The notes under the pieces: model-generated
Seen by the model: only the letters and a program-made list of their open reading frames with translations
Database searches by the model: none
What the model was told of the DNA's origin: nothing
Source of the DNA: Paenibacillus camerounensis
GTDB taxonomy: Bacteria; Bacillota; Bacilli; Paenibacillales; Paenibacillaceae
Length of the DNA stretch: 64,000 nt
NCBI RefSeq assembly: GCF_000723885.1
Contig: NZ_CCDG010000041.1
Span: forward strand, 1 to 64,000
Direction of reading: 5' to 3'
In this document: piece by piece, positions 17,129 through 25,456 of the stretch
Numbering within the stretch: the stretch's first letter is position 1
Layout: every line of letters begins with the position of its first letter
Program-made: the position numbers and the translations under genes

Positions 17129-17238
17129 CGGCAACCCTCCTATGTATACCCTTACATTTTGCTGCGGGAAGATATAATAGTCAATAGTTTTATTTATATT
17201 AATTAATACTGTTTCATATATATATAAATTATAAACAT

Positions 17239-17284
17239 AAAAAAGGGCGCAAAAAAGCGCCAAGCCGAATAATCGGCCTGACGC
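17239..17284 (-). terminator. Terminator of the DppD-type gene
   Basis: A 12-position stem with two mismatches (17257-17268 with 17273-17284) is followed on the minus strand by two T6 runs separated by GCGCCC, 45 bases past the ATPase stop. Confidence 0.85.
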
Positions 17285-17328
17285 TAGTCTTATTAATATA
17301 AACCAAAAGCAGATCATTAATGCAAAGC

Positions 17329-18387
17329 TCAGGCTTCAAACAGAACAGGCTGCGGGTATGCATTTGGCATAACACGCTGTCTTTTCTTCACAACCGCCGG
17401 CGGCTCAACAGCCGGAGCCATCGGATGCATCAGCCAGGACTTCACCAGGTGAGAGTCAGAAACTTTATACATCGGAGGTTCCTTTTCCATATCAATCGCC
17501 ATAGCATAGGTGCTGCGCAGGGCAAAGGCATCACCCTTAGGCGGCTTGATCAGGTCGGGAGGAGTTCCCGGAATAGCAGTCAGCATAGAGCCCTTGCTGT
17601 CCAGGCTTGGCATGGAAGCAAGAAGTCCCCAAGTGTACGGATGTCTAGGGTCGTAGAAGATTTCTTCCGCTGTTCCCATTTCCACAATCTGTCCGGCATA
17701 CATAACAGCCACCCGGTCAGCCATTCTCGCTACAACACCGAGGTCATGGGTAATGAAAATAATCGCAGTATTAATCTTCTTCTGCAGATCCTTCATGAGA
17801 TCCAGAATCTGTGCCTGAATGGTTACGTCAAGCGCAGTTGTCGGCTCATCCGCAATCAGCAGCTTCGGGTTAGCCGCAAGCGCCATTGCGATTACCACAC
17901 GCTGGCGCATACCGCCGGAGAACTCATGCGGGTACTGCTGGAACCGGCGTTCAGGGGAAGGAATTCCCACGAGGCCGAGCAGCTCTACACCCCGTTTGTA
18001 GGCAGCATCCTTGCTCATTTTTTCGTGCTTGAACAGTACTTCCGTAATCTGCTTACCGACCTTCATCATCGGATTCAGGGAGGTCATCGGGTCCTGGAAA
18101 ATCATCCCGATATCCTTGCCGCGGATTTTTTGCATCTGCTTTTCTGTCTTCTTAATCAGGTCTTGTCCATCAAACAAGATCTGTCCGCGTTTGTATTCTC
18201 CCGCCGGCTGTGGTACGAGTTTCATAACAGCCTGGGAGGTTACGCTTTTACCGGAACCGGATTCGCCAACAATCGCCAGTGTTTCACCTTTATTTACATG
18301 AAAGTTAACACCACGGATTGCTTGCACTTCTCCGCCGCGTGTTTTGAATGAAATTGCTAGGTCCTTTACCTCTAAAAGGCGCTCCAT
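17329..18387 (-). CDS. Oligopeptide/dipeptide ABC ATPase (DppD/OppD family), orphan
   Basis: A 352-residue ATP-binding subunit. It has Walker A GESGSGKS, the signature FSGGMRQRV, Walker B LLIADEPTTALD and the peptide-transporter C-terminal block RHPYTWGLLASMPSLD. In known systems it powers peptide import with OppF-, OppB- and OppC-type partners. None is adjacent: the gene lies between its own promoter and terminator. The last 40 residues include a basic, Pro-rich tail (VVKKRQRVMPNAYPQPVLFE) that I do not recognise from standard DppD. It probably serves permeases encoded elsewhere. GAGAGGG precedes the ATG. Confidence 0.88.
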   Translation of the reverse strand: MERLLEVKDLAISFKTRGGEVQAIRGVNFHVNKGETLAIVGESGSGKSVTSQAVMKLVPQPAGEYKRGQILFDGQDLIKKTEKQMQKIRGKDIGMIFQDPMTSLNPMMKVGKQITEVLFKHEKMSKDAAYKRGVELLGLVGIPSPERRFQQYPHEFSGGMRQRVVIAMALAANPKLLIADEPTTALDVTIQAQILDLMKDLQKKINTAIIFITHDLGVVARMADRVAVMYAGQIVEMGTAEEIFYDPRHPYTWGLLASMPSLDSKGSMLTAIPGTPPDLIKPPKGDAFALRSTYAMAIDMEKEPPMYKVSDSHLVKSWLMHPMAPAVEPPAVVKKRQRVMPNAYPQPVLFEA

Positions 18388-18457
18388 CCTGTCACCCTCT
18401 CTGCTCTTTTCAAAAGTACGAAATAGTTCTCATCCTATAGAATAGGCAATAAGTAAT

Positions 18458-18487
18458 ATTTTATCTATCATTATACCTCTTAGTCAA
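18458..18487 (-). promoter_or_regulatory. Candidate sigma-A promoter for the DppD-type gene
   Basis: On the minus strand, TTGACT (18487-18482) and TAAAAT (18463-18458) are separated by 18 bases, about 70 bases upstream of the start codon. Confidence 0.5.
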
Positions 18488-18854
18488 GTGCTTTTCTGAA
18501 AATGAATCCTACAAAACATGTCAGCTATGACCTTTAATGACGCGGAATCAACGCCCTGAAGGCTTAAGACTTGTCTTTCACAAGCAAATGAACTGCAAAC
18601 AGCATTTATGGCAAAGCCTTGAACGCTGTATCCGATCTGCCAGTGTTATCCGGCTTAGAATTCATACTTTGTCCCAAACGGTTAAAAACATACAGAGTAA
18701 CACCCTCATTGTTAAGTTAGTATACATTGTCAAAGGGACGAGAACACCGCCTTGTACACGAGAGTCCGTCAGATCGAATACTGGCTATAATACTACCTCC
18801 GGTTATGTCATACTAAATTATATTTAACAGTTCCATGAGGGGAATGATTCCAAG
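18488..18854. other. Intergenic region between DppD-type gene and fabV
   Basis: No credible gene is seen on either strand. It contains a TATAAT at 18786-18791 that could be the -10 box for fabV, but no clear -35. I found no riboswitch, no terminator and no FapR-like site. Confidence 0.5.
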
Positions 18855-20045
18855 GTGATCATTAAGCCAAGAACCAGAGGATTTATATGTACGACTGCCC
18901 ATCCCGCAGGCTGCGCACAACAGGTGCTGGAGCAGATCGGGTATATACGCGCCCGGCCGTCAGTTAAAGGTCCGCAGCGCGTGCTGGTCATCGGCGCCTC
19001 TACGGGATATGGGCTCGCTTCCAGAATTACCGCTGCCTTTGGTGCCGGAGCAGCAACTGTAGGGGTCTACCGCCCAAGCACAGCTACTGCTGTCCGTACT
19101 GCTTCCGCGGGATGGTATAACTCCGCAGCCTTTGAACAGGCAGCCTTAGAGACGGACCTGAGCTCCTATAGCGTCTGCGGGGATGCCTTCACACAAGAAA
19201 CCAAAGAGCGCACAGCTGACCTGATCAGGCGTGAGCTGGGACAGGTGGACCTGGTAATTTACAGCGTTGCCACCGGCCGCCGGACAGACCCGGTGACCGG
19301 TCAGGTTCACAATTCCGTCCTGAAGCCTATCGGCGAGCCCTATACTAACAAAACTGTCAATTTCCATACCGGAGAAGTCTCGCAGGTTACTGTAGATGCT
19401 GCCACTGAGCAGGAAATTGACGCTACCGTTCAGGTTATGGGCGGTGAGGACTGGCAGCTATGGATAGACAGCCTAAAAGCAGCCGGAGTTCTCGCTGACA
19501 ATGCCATAACACTGGCATTCTCGTATATCGGACCCGAGCTGACCCAGGAAATTTACCGCAAGGGCACTATAGGCCGGGCTAAAGACCATCTGGAGGCGAC
19601 CGCCCGTCTGCTGGACAGCCAGCTTGCTCCGGGAGGCGGCAGGGCCTATGTGGCAGTCAGCAAGGGTCTGGTTACACAATCCAGCTCTGCCTTGCCGGTG
19701 GTTCCGCTCTACATCTCTCTCCTATACAAAATCATGAAGGAACAGGGGACCCATGAAGGATGCATAGAGCAGGCTTACCGGCTGTTCAATGAACGCCTAT
19801 ATGCAGCCGGAGGCACTCCGGTTGATGAGAACGGCCGTATCCGGATTGACGACCGGGAGCTTGAGCCTGCCGTTCAGGCAGAAGTAGACCGGCTGTGGGC
19901 GCAGCTGGCTACAGGGACTGTTAATGAGCTGTCCGATCTGCACGGATACCGTGAAGCGTTCTTTCAGCTGTTCGGCTTTGAGACTGCGGGAATTGATTAT
20001 GAGGCAGACACAGATCCTGTGGTTGCTGTCCCAAACCGCTTCTAA
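18855..20045 (+). CDS. fabV: Trans-2-enoyl-ACP/CoA reductase FabV
   Basis: A 396-residue NADH-dependent enoyl reductase of the FabV type, which makes the last reduction in the fatty-acid elongation cycle. Markers: N-terminal MIIKPRTRGFICTTAHP, the cofactor loop GASTGYGLASR at 47-57, and the long-spaced catalytic pair Tyr234-x8-Lys243 in IYRKGTIGRAK, diagnostic for FabV against FabI (Y-x6-K). The domain TDPVTGQVHNSVLKPIG is also typical. FabV enzymes are usually insensitive to triclosan. The start is GTG at 18855 with GAGGGG about 12 bases upstream. It is monocistronic, with a terminator after it. Confidence 0.95.
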   Translation: MIIKPRTRGFICTTAHPAGCAQQVLEQIGYIRARPSVKGPQRVLVIGASTGYGLASRITAAFGAGAATVGVYRPSTATAVRTASAGWYNSAAFEQAALETDLSSYSVCGDAFTQETKERTADLIRRELGQVDLVIYSVATGRRTDPVTGQVHNSVLKPIGEPYTNKTVNFHTGEVSQVTVDAATEQEIDATVQVMGGEDWQLWIDSLKAAGVLADNAITLAFSYIGPELTQEIYRKGTIGRAKDHLEATARLLDSQLAPGGGRAYVAVSKGLVTQSSSALPVVPLYISLLYKIMKEQGTHEGCIEQAYRLFNERLYAAGGTPVDENGRIRIDDRELEPAVQAEVDRLWAQLATGTVNELSDLHGYREAFFQLFGFETAGIDYEADTDPVVAVPNRF

Positions 20046-20084
20046 GCGGCTGATCTGCTGCTGCAGCTTCCTGTTTCCACACAA

Positions 20085-20119
20085 GAAGGCCGGGCTCCGC
20101 GGATAGCGGACCGGCCTTC
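20085..20119. terminator. Bidirectional terminator
   Basis: GAAGGCCGG and CCGGCCTTC pair between the convergent fabV and APH-fold kinase genes. Confidence 0.85.
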
Positions 20120-20131
20120 CAGCATTCACAA

Positions 20132-21109
20132 TTATGAACCGCTGTCCAAAGAGCTGAACGATTTCCAGCTCCCGTTCAGATTTTCTTCAGCCCAGCGTAT
20201 GTGATTCCCGTCTATATACTGGCGTGAGTCACATTCAATCCTCATAATCAGGTCTAGGTAGAAATCGTAGAGCTTAATGCGCAGACGCTCTCCCGGACTG
20301 CCGAAGTGTTGTCCGTAGCCTTCATGAAAGGGCTCGGACTGCTCAAAATGCCTGAAATAATATTCCATCAGTACATCGCCCCAGAGCGCCCGCTCCCAGT
20401 CAATGATCGAGATAATCTGGCCGTTTTGCACAAACAAGTTACCGTTCCACAGATCCCAATGGACCAGCCGCGGCTCCGTTACCTCATCCAGAGCGGGAAG
20501 ATAATGCTCCAGCAGCTGCCAGATCACTTCCTCCCCAGCCGGCAAAACCACGCCAAGCTCCCTGGCGTCCTCCAGCAGAGTACGGAACATCCGGGTAAAT
20601 GACTCCCGCCAGCTCACCCCAGCTTGCGACTCCTCCTGCACGAACAGTCCGAACCTTGGACCCGTAATCCCGTTTATCAGGCGCTGGTACCGGCCCAGCT
20701 CTCTTTCAATCTCAGCCTGTTCAACAGGTGAGTAGCCTTCTTTCACCTCATTGTATGGCTGGCCGGAAATCTTTTCCATGAAAAAATAAGGGCTTTGAAT
20801 AATACTGCGGCTGTCATCATAGCTGTACACAGCGGGAACCGGAATCCGTCCATCCGCTGCAACAAGGCGGAGCGCTTCTACTTCAGCAGCCATAATATTC
20901 TTCTCATAGCTGAGAGTAACGGTTCTATCAGACGGGGCAACCTTTAGAATAAGCTGTCTTCCGTCCTCAAGCTCCAGATCGTAAGCAGTGTTAAAAAATC
21001 CGCCCGTCAGCTCAATAGCTGAGACGATTACAGCCTCTTTGCCAAAAGCTGCCTGCACCGCAGAGCTCAGCTCGCTGTCGTTCAGCTTGACCTTAGTAAA
21101 GCTCTCCAC
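20132..21109 (-). CDS. Aminoglycoside phosphotransferase-fold kinase
   Basis: A 325-residue protein-kinase-like small-molecule kinase. The catalytic loop is LVHWDLWNGNLF (H-x-D-x4-N) and the metal-binding block is ISIIDWERALWGD. An N-terminal lobe carries RQLILKVAP. Members phosphorylate hydroxyls of sugars, aminoglycosides, choline or amino acids. The start codon is GTG and lies 6 bases after the stop of the upstream isomerase gene, so the gene is the last of a five-gene sugar-type operon. That context suggests a metabolic substrate rather than drug resistance. The last residues run to a terminator. Confidence 0.85.
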   Translation of the reverse strand: MESFTKVKLNDSELSSAVQAAFGKEAVIVSAIELTGGFFNTAYDLELEDGRQLILKVAPSDRTVTLSYEKNIMAAEVEALRLVAADGRIPVPAVYSYDDSRSIIQSPYFFMEKISGQPYNEVKEGYSPVEQAEIERELGRYQRLINGITGPRFGLFVQEESQAGVSWRESFTRMFRTLLEDARELGVVLPAGEEVIWQLLEHYLPALDEVTEPRLVHWDLWNGNLFVQNGQIISIIDWERALWGDVLMEYYFRHFEQSEPFHEGYGQHFGSPGERLRIKLYDFYLDLIMRIECDSRQYIDGNHIRWAEENLNGSWKSFSSLDSGS

Positions 21110-21115
21110 CGCCTG

Positions 21116-22084
21116 TTACACCCACCACATCTCTCCAAGCGGCTCTTCGATCAGCACCTGGCGGAGATTATCTACTGCTTTGGAGAAACCCTCTTCAATC
21201 GACATGAGACCGTCCTCATGCTCTATGCTTACTACATAATCATAGCCGACAAGACGCAGTGCGCTGATTATATCAGCCCAGGTCTTCACATCATGACCGT
21301 AGCCCACGGAGCGGAACTGCCACGCGCGGTCCAGCATATTGGTGTAAGGCTGCATGTCAGTCAGACCATGCTTGTTGACATTAACCGGATCAATAACGGT
21401 ATCCTTAGCGTGGAAATGATGGATTGCTCCTGCTCTGCCGAGAATCTGTATGGCCTGCACAGGATCGATGCCCTGCCACCACATATGGCTTGGATCAAGA
21501 TTAGCTCCGATGGCATCGCCTGCAGCCTCTCTCAGGCGCAGCAGGGTAGCCGGTGTATGAACAGAGAAACCGCCGTGCAGCTCCAGACCGATCTTAACTC
21601 CGTGCTCTGTCGCGAAGTCCGCCATTTCCTTCCAATAAGGAATAACCTTCTGCTCCCATTGCCAGGTCAGAATCTCCTGGTAATCATTGGGCCACGGTGC
21701 AACCGGCCAGTTCGGATACTTGGCACCCTCATGGTCTCCCGGACAGCCGGAGAACGTGTTCACTACCGGTACACCCAGTTTCTGTGCAAGCTTGATGGAA
21801 TTCACCAGATCCTCGTGGTCCTTCTGCGCGAGCTCCTTCTGCGGATGCAGCGGGTTACCGTGGCAGCTCAGCGCACTGATAATCAGTCCGCGGGATTCAA
21901 TCTGCTGCTTGAATTCATTAAGCGCAGCTTCGTCCTCCAGCAGCAGCTTAGGGTCACAGTGACTGTTACCCGGATAACCTCCCGTTCCGATCTCAACTGC
22001 CTTGAGCCCTTTGGATACTACATAGTCCAGCGCGTCCTCCAGCTTGCGACCGCCGAAAAGCACCATAAATACGCCAAGTTTCAT
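21116..22084 (-). CDS. Sugar phosphate isomerase/epimerase (TIM barrel)
   Basis: 322 residues of the xylose-isomerase-like AP endonuclease 2 superfamily. The beta-strand ends carry the expected metal ligands: VEIGTGGYPG near residue 31, IGLELHGGFSVHTP, NLDPSHMWWQGID and a late SIEHEDGLMS. Such enzymes isomerise or epimerise keto-sugars, inosose derivatives or similar. It sits between a Gfo/Idh dehydrogenase (upstream, 37 bases) and the kinase gene (downstream, 6 bases), and should act on the oxidised product of the dehydrogenases. The exact substrate is unknown. An AGGCGG-type site precedes the ATG. Confidence 0.88.
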   Translation of the reverse strand: MKLGVFMVLFGGRKLEDALDYVVSKGLKAVEIGTGGYPGNSHCDPKLLLEDEAALNEFKQQIESRGLIISALSCHGNPLHPQKELAQKDHEDLVNSIKLAQKLGVPVVNTFSGCPGDHEGAKYPNWPVAPWPNDYQEILTWQWEQKVIPYWKEMADFATEHGVKIGLELHGGFSVHTPATLLRLREAAGDAIGANLDPSHMWWQGIDPVQAIQILGRAGAIHHFHAKDTVIDPVNVNKHGLTDMQPYTNMLDRAWQFRSVGYGHDVKTWADIISALRLVGYDYVVSIEHEDGLMSIEEGFSKAVDNLRQVLIEEPLGEMWWV

Positions 22085-22121
22085 TGACCTGCCGCCTCTC
22101 CTCGTTATATGTGGTTAATAA

Positions 22122-23192
22122 TTAAGCCCCGTAGGTATCAAAATTCTTAATAACCTCGTTTTGCTCAGCTGATGCAAAAATGGCTTCAATCAGGTTCTGC
22201 ACACGCAGCACTTCCGTATTCTTCACGATCGGTTCAGCGGTACCCTCAATTACAGCAACGAAATTGCTGTAGAACCCGTCCGGGAGCTCATATGCCGGAG
22301 GCAGCTCGCCTGTTAGGGTAGAGCCTTCAGAAGGCGGTGCCATTGTCTTCGTTAAGCCGACGCCGGCACGGATCGGAGTCGGTTCGCGGTGCTCGGCTTC
22401 ATTGTTGCGGGTGATAATTTTACCTGTAAGGGACCAGTCTTCAATAACAGCTGATCCTTCCAGCCCCTTCACATACCATCTCGGCAGCGTAATGAAGTTG
22501 GTCGTTCCCACCTCGACAATAGCCTTGATGCCGTTCTCGAACTGCAGCACTGCCTCAAAGCCGTCATCTACGTCATTGCCTAGGATATAGCTCAAGGTGC
22601 TGCTGACACTAACCACCTTGCTGTCGATCATGAACAGCAGCTGATCCAGCAGATGTACGCCCCAGTCCAGCAGCATTCCGCCGCCTTGGGCCTTGACATG
22701 CCGCCAGTCGCCCGGAATACCGTTCGCCCCGTGCACACGGGACTCAATCTGGAACAGCGTCCCGATTGTCTCTGCCTCATACATCTGCTTGATAATCCGG
22801 AAATCCTCATCCCAGCGTCTGTTCTGGTGAACCATCAGCACCCGTCCGGCCTCTTCTGCAGCCGCAATCATTTCCTTAAGCTCATCAGAGGACATAGCTA
22901 CAGGCTTCTCGCAGACAACATGCTTGCCGGCCTGCAGTGCACGCACAGCAATATCTTTGTGCACATCATTAGGCGTAGCAATCAGCACTACCTCTACAGC
23001 GGGATCTGCCAACACTTCCTCATAGCTGCCGTATGCTGTATAGCCGGCTTCAACAGAAGCCTGGCGCCGCGTGTCCAGCAGGTCAAATGTCCCTGCCACC
23101 TCAAGATTATCATTACTGCTGATTAATTGGCCGTGATAACTGCCCATGCCGCCATAACCGACGATTACTACAGTATGTTTACTATAACCCAT
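22122..23192 (-). CDS. Gfo/Idh/MocA-family oxidoreductase A
   Basis: 356 residues. An N-terminal Rossmann domain opens TVVIVGYGGMGSYHG and contains the family block VVCEKPVAMSSDEL with the conserved Glu-Lys-Pro. A C-terminal alpha/beta domain has WRHVKAQGGGMLLDWGVHLLD, whose Asp and His are the usual catalytic pair. It oxidises a sugar or cyclitol hydroxyl with NAD(P). The ATG at 23192 is chosen because CAGGAG lies 8 bases upstream; a GTG three codons earlier is weaker. It is the second dehydrogenase of the operon and may act on a different carbon or stereoisomer from its neighbour. Confidence 0.9.
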   Translation of the reverse strand: MGYSKHTVVIVGYGGMGSYHGQLISSNDNLEVAGTFDLLDTRRQASVEAGYTAYGSYEEVLADPAVEVVLIATPNDVHKDIAVRALQAGKHVVCEKPVAMSSDELKEMIAAAEEAGRVLMVHQNRRWDEDFRIIKQMYEAETIGTLFQIESRVHGANGIPGDWRHVKAQGGGMLLDWGVHLLDQLLFMIDSKVVSVSSTLSYILGNDVDDGFEAVLQFENGIKAIVEVGTTNFITLPRWYVKGLEGSAVIEDWSLTGKIITRNNEAEHREPTPIRAGVGLTKTMAPPSEGSTLTGELPPAYELPDGFYSNFVAVIEGTAEPIVKNTEVLRVQNLIEAIFASAEQNEVIKNFDTYGA

Positions 23193-23230
23193 GGATTCCA
23201 CTCCTGTTTGTCTAATGTATCCTTATTGCA

Positions 23231-23265
23231 GACAGAACCCTGTGCTCCATATTCAGGGTTCTGTC
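23231..23265 (-). other. Intercistronic hairpin between the two dehydrogenase genes
   Basis: GACAGAACCCTG pairs perfectly with CAGGGTTCTGTC (12 bp, 11-base loop) and has no T-run, so it is more likely an mRNA-processing or stabilising hairpin than a terminator. Confidence 0.7.
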
Positions 23266-23277
23266 CGGCCTTCATTA

Positions 23278-24378
23278 TTAGTTGTCCGAGCTGCCGTCAA
23301 AATATACGGCCCGGCCGGTACGGGCGGACTCATATACAGCCTCAAGAATCTGGGTTACGACCAGTGCCTGCTCAGGCTTGACTACCGGGTCCTTGTCTTC
23401 TCTTACCGCTTCCAGCCACAGGCGGGCTTCACGGTCCGCTTCTGTTTCGGCAGAGCCGCTATAGAAGGCTACACCGCCCGAGGAGAGATCAACCTTTGTT
23501 TCGAACAAACGTCCGGCACGTTCGCCGTTAATACGCAGGCCGTCCTTCATATCGGCACCGCCCTCGGTACCCGCGAGCAGTGTCTTGGCTTCGCCGAACT
23601 CGGACACATTAAGCGCCCAGCTGGATTCCAGCGAGATCGTTGCTCCATTCTCCATTGTAATGAATCCGAATGCAGAATCTTCAACCTTGAATTGCTCCGG
23701 GTCCCACGGACCGAAGGCGTTAGCGGCATTCCTGCGCTGCCCCAGCTTGTGGAAGGTCGATCCGACTACCATGCGCGGCTTGTAATTGTCCATCAGCCAC
23801 AGCGTCAGGTCAAGAGCATGCGTACCGATATCGATCAGCGGGCCTCCGCCCTGCTTCTCTTCATCCAGGAATACGCCCCAGGTAGGAACAGCACGGCGGC
23901 GCAGGGCAATCGCTTTACCGTAATAGATGTCGCCCAGCTCACCGGCTTCGCACATTCCCTTCAGATATTCGCTGTCGGAACGGAAGCGGTTCTGATAGGC
24001 TATCGAGAGCTTCTTGCCGGTACGGCGCGCAGCATCAAGCATTTCCCGGGCCTGGGCAGTAGTCTTAGCCATCGGCTTTTCGCACATAACATGATTACCG
24101 GCTTCAAGAGCTGCTACTGTAATTTCGGAATGGCTGTCATTTGGTGTACATACGTGGACGATGTCAAATCCGCCTGCCGCCAGCATCTCGCGGAAATCCG
24201 TGTACACTGCAGCACCTTCAGCGCCGTATTTATCAGCTGCTTCCTGTGCGCGTTCTGCAACGATATCGCAGAAGGCTACCATTTCAGCATCCGCCTGGCG
24301 GGACAGGCTAGGCATATGCTTGCCGCCGGCGATCCCTCCGCAGCCGATGATAGCGATTTTATGTTTATTGTTAGACAT
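23278..24378 (-). CDS. Gfo/Idh/MocA-family oxidoreductase B
   Basis: 366 residues. The Rossmann motif is KIAIIGCGGIAGGKHMPSL; the family block is NHVMCEKPMAKTTAQA; the catalytic block is GGGPLIDIGTHALDLTLW. It is an NAD(P)-dependent sugar or cyclitol dehydrogenase. The first codons overlap the end of the upstream isomerase gene by 8 bases, so translation is coupled. A perfect hairpin separates it from the second dehydrogenase. The pairing of two Gfo/Idh enzymes with two TIM-barrel isomerases is the arrangement seen in inositol-like or rare-sugar breakdown, but I cannot name the substrate. Confidence 0.9.
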   Translation of the reverse strand: MSNNKHKIAIIGCGGIAGGKHMPSLSRQADAEMVAFCDIVAERAQEAADKYGAEGAAVYTDFREMLAAGGFDIVHVCTPNDSHSEITVAALEAGNHVMCEKPMAKTTAQAREMLDAARRTGKKLSIAYQNRFRSDSEYLKGMCEAGELGDIYYGKAIALRRRAVPTWGVFLDEEKQGGGPLIDIGTHALDLTLWLMDNYKPRMVVGSTFHKLGQRRNAANAFGPWDPEQFKVEDSAFGFITMENGATISLESSWALNVSEFGEAKTLLAGTEGGADMKDGLRINGERAGRLFETKVDLSSGGVAFYSGSAETEADREARLWLEAVREDKDPVVKPEQALVVTQILEAVYESARTGRAVYFDGSSDN

Positions 24379-25138
24379 GAACTTTTCCCCCTTGATTAGC
24401 GTAAGCTTTTACCCAGTTTAAACTGTCCTCTACACTTGCCAGCGGTGAACGGCTGCAGAAATCCTGCTCAACAACAGCCCATTCCACACCAGCTTCAGCA
24501 GCCGCTTCGAGAACCGCCGGAAGATTCACTTCCCCTTCACCCAGCACAACCGTCTCCGGTGATCCGTCTTCCTGTTTCTTAACATCCTTAAGATGGATGA
24601 TCGGCAGGCGGCCTGCATATTTCTGAATATATGCTACCGGATCATATCCGGCGAAATGAACCCAGGCGGTATCCATTTCGACCTGCAGCACGTCGGCAGA
24701 CACCTCTTCAAATATCCCGTCAAAAGCAGTCCGCTCTCCGTATGATTCTGTAAATTCGAAATCATGATTGTGGTAATACAGCACTGCACCCTGCTCCCGG
24801 CATTTTTCACCGATTACACGCAGGTTGGCAGCTACCTCTTCCCAGTTGCGCTGTTCTTCAGTCAGAAAAGGGATAATCAGATTGCGGTTGCCGATCGCCA
24901 GATTGTAGCGGATTTCTTCCGCTGTATCATTCAGCATGGCATCGTACGGACGATGTGCCCCAAGCACGGCAAGTCCGGTTTCATCCAGCAGGCTCTTGAC
25001 CTGCTCGGCGGTCCGGCCAAAATAATGGAAAAACTCCACGCCGCTGTATCCCAGTGCCGCAACCTTACGCAGCGTTCCTTCGAAATCCTGTTCCAGTTCT
25101 TCTCTAAGCGTATAGAGCTGCAGACCCACCTTCAACAT
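24371..25138 (-). CDS. Sugar phosphate isomerase/epimerase, first gene of operon
   Basis: A 255-residue TIM-barrel enzyme of the IolE/IolI-like group. It starts MLKVGLQLYTLREEL and carries the metal-site segments YSGVEFFHYFG, LYYHNHDFEF, QVEMDTAWVHFAG and WAVVEQDF, with the usual Glu-Asp-His-Glu set. It likely isomerises a keto-sugar or inosose. The ATG at 25138 has GGGAG with 8-9 base spacing; a start three codons earlier lacks it. It opens an operon of five genes and is divergent from an AraC-type regulator gene, which probably controls it. Confidence 0.88.
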   Translation of the reverse strand: MLKVGLQLYTLREELEQDFEGTLRKVAALGYSGVEFFHYFGRTAEQVKSLLDETGLAVLGAHRPYDAMLNDTAEEIRYNLAIGNRNLIIPFLTEEQRNWEEVAANLRVIGEKCREQGAVLYYHNHDFEFTESYGERTAFDGIFEEVSADVLQVEMDTAWVHFAGYDPVAYIQKYAGRLPIIHLKDVKKQEDGSPETVVLGEGEVNLPAVLEAAAEAGVEWAVVEQDFCSRSPLASVEDSLNWVKAYANQGGKVHV

Positions 25139-25456
25139 CGTTCCCACTCCCGTTCAAATTAGAGTTCATTTGTGCATCATTCTTGTTGTCCTACTATATC
25201 AGACAAGCTCAGGCAGACCGGCACGGCCACCTGAACAATAGGGCTGTTCTTATATATTGCCCTGCTTCCTCTGTATTTGTACTCTCCACTGTCCCTAACT
25301 GCTTATGTAGCTCCTGGAGCCGCAACACAGCCTCCTTTTTCTTATGTCTATGTTTTTGCATAGCTACATGGTAATATGAAAGCGTATATAATAAAATGAA
25401 TAATATGATTCAAACATGAACAATCTTGCTATCATTTCTGCTACTCAGGAGGACCC
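25139..25456. other. Divergent regulatory region, isomerase operon and AraC gene
   Basis: 318 bases without a gene. A TATAAT box at 25389-25394 is a plausible -10 for the AraC gene. I see no unambiguous inverted or direct repeats that would mark the AraC binding site. Confidence 0.45.

Noticed and set aside
17320..18351. Long open frame of 343 codons antisense to the DppD-type ATPase
   Set aside because: Its product has no domain and is His/Arg-rich; the opposite strand has all ABC motifs and a ribosome site. It is a shadow frame.
18537..18827. 96-codon frame in the gap before fabV
   Set aside because: No ribosome site, no motif and biased composition; the region looks like promoter DNA.
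20132..21109. Aminoglycoside resistance gene
   Set aside because: The fold matches, but the gene sits last in a sugar-type operon and the family is broad; a resistance claim is not supported.
23191..24399. 402-codon open frame antisense to the Gfo/Idh gene
   Set aside because: No ribosome site and no recognisable motif, while the minus strand holds a complete Rossmann-fold enzyme.
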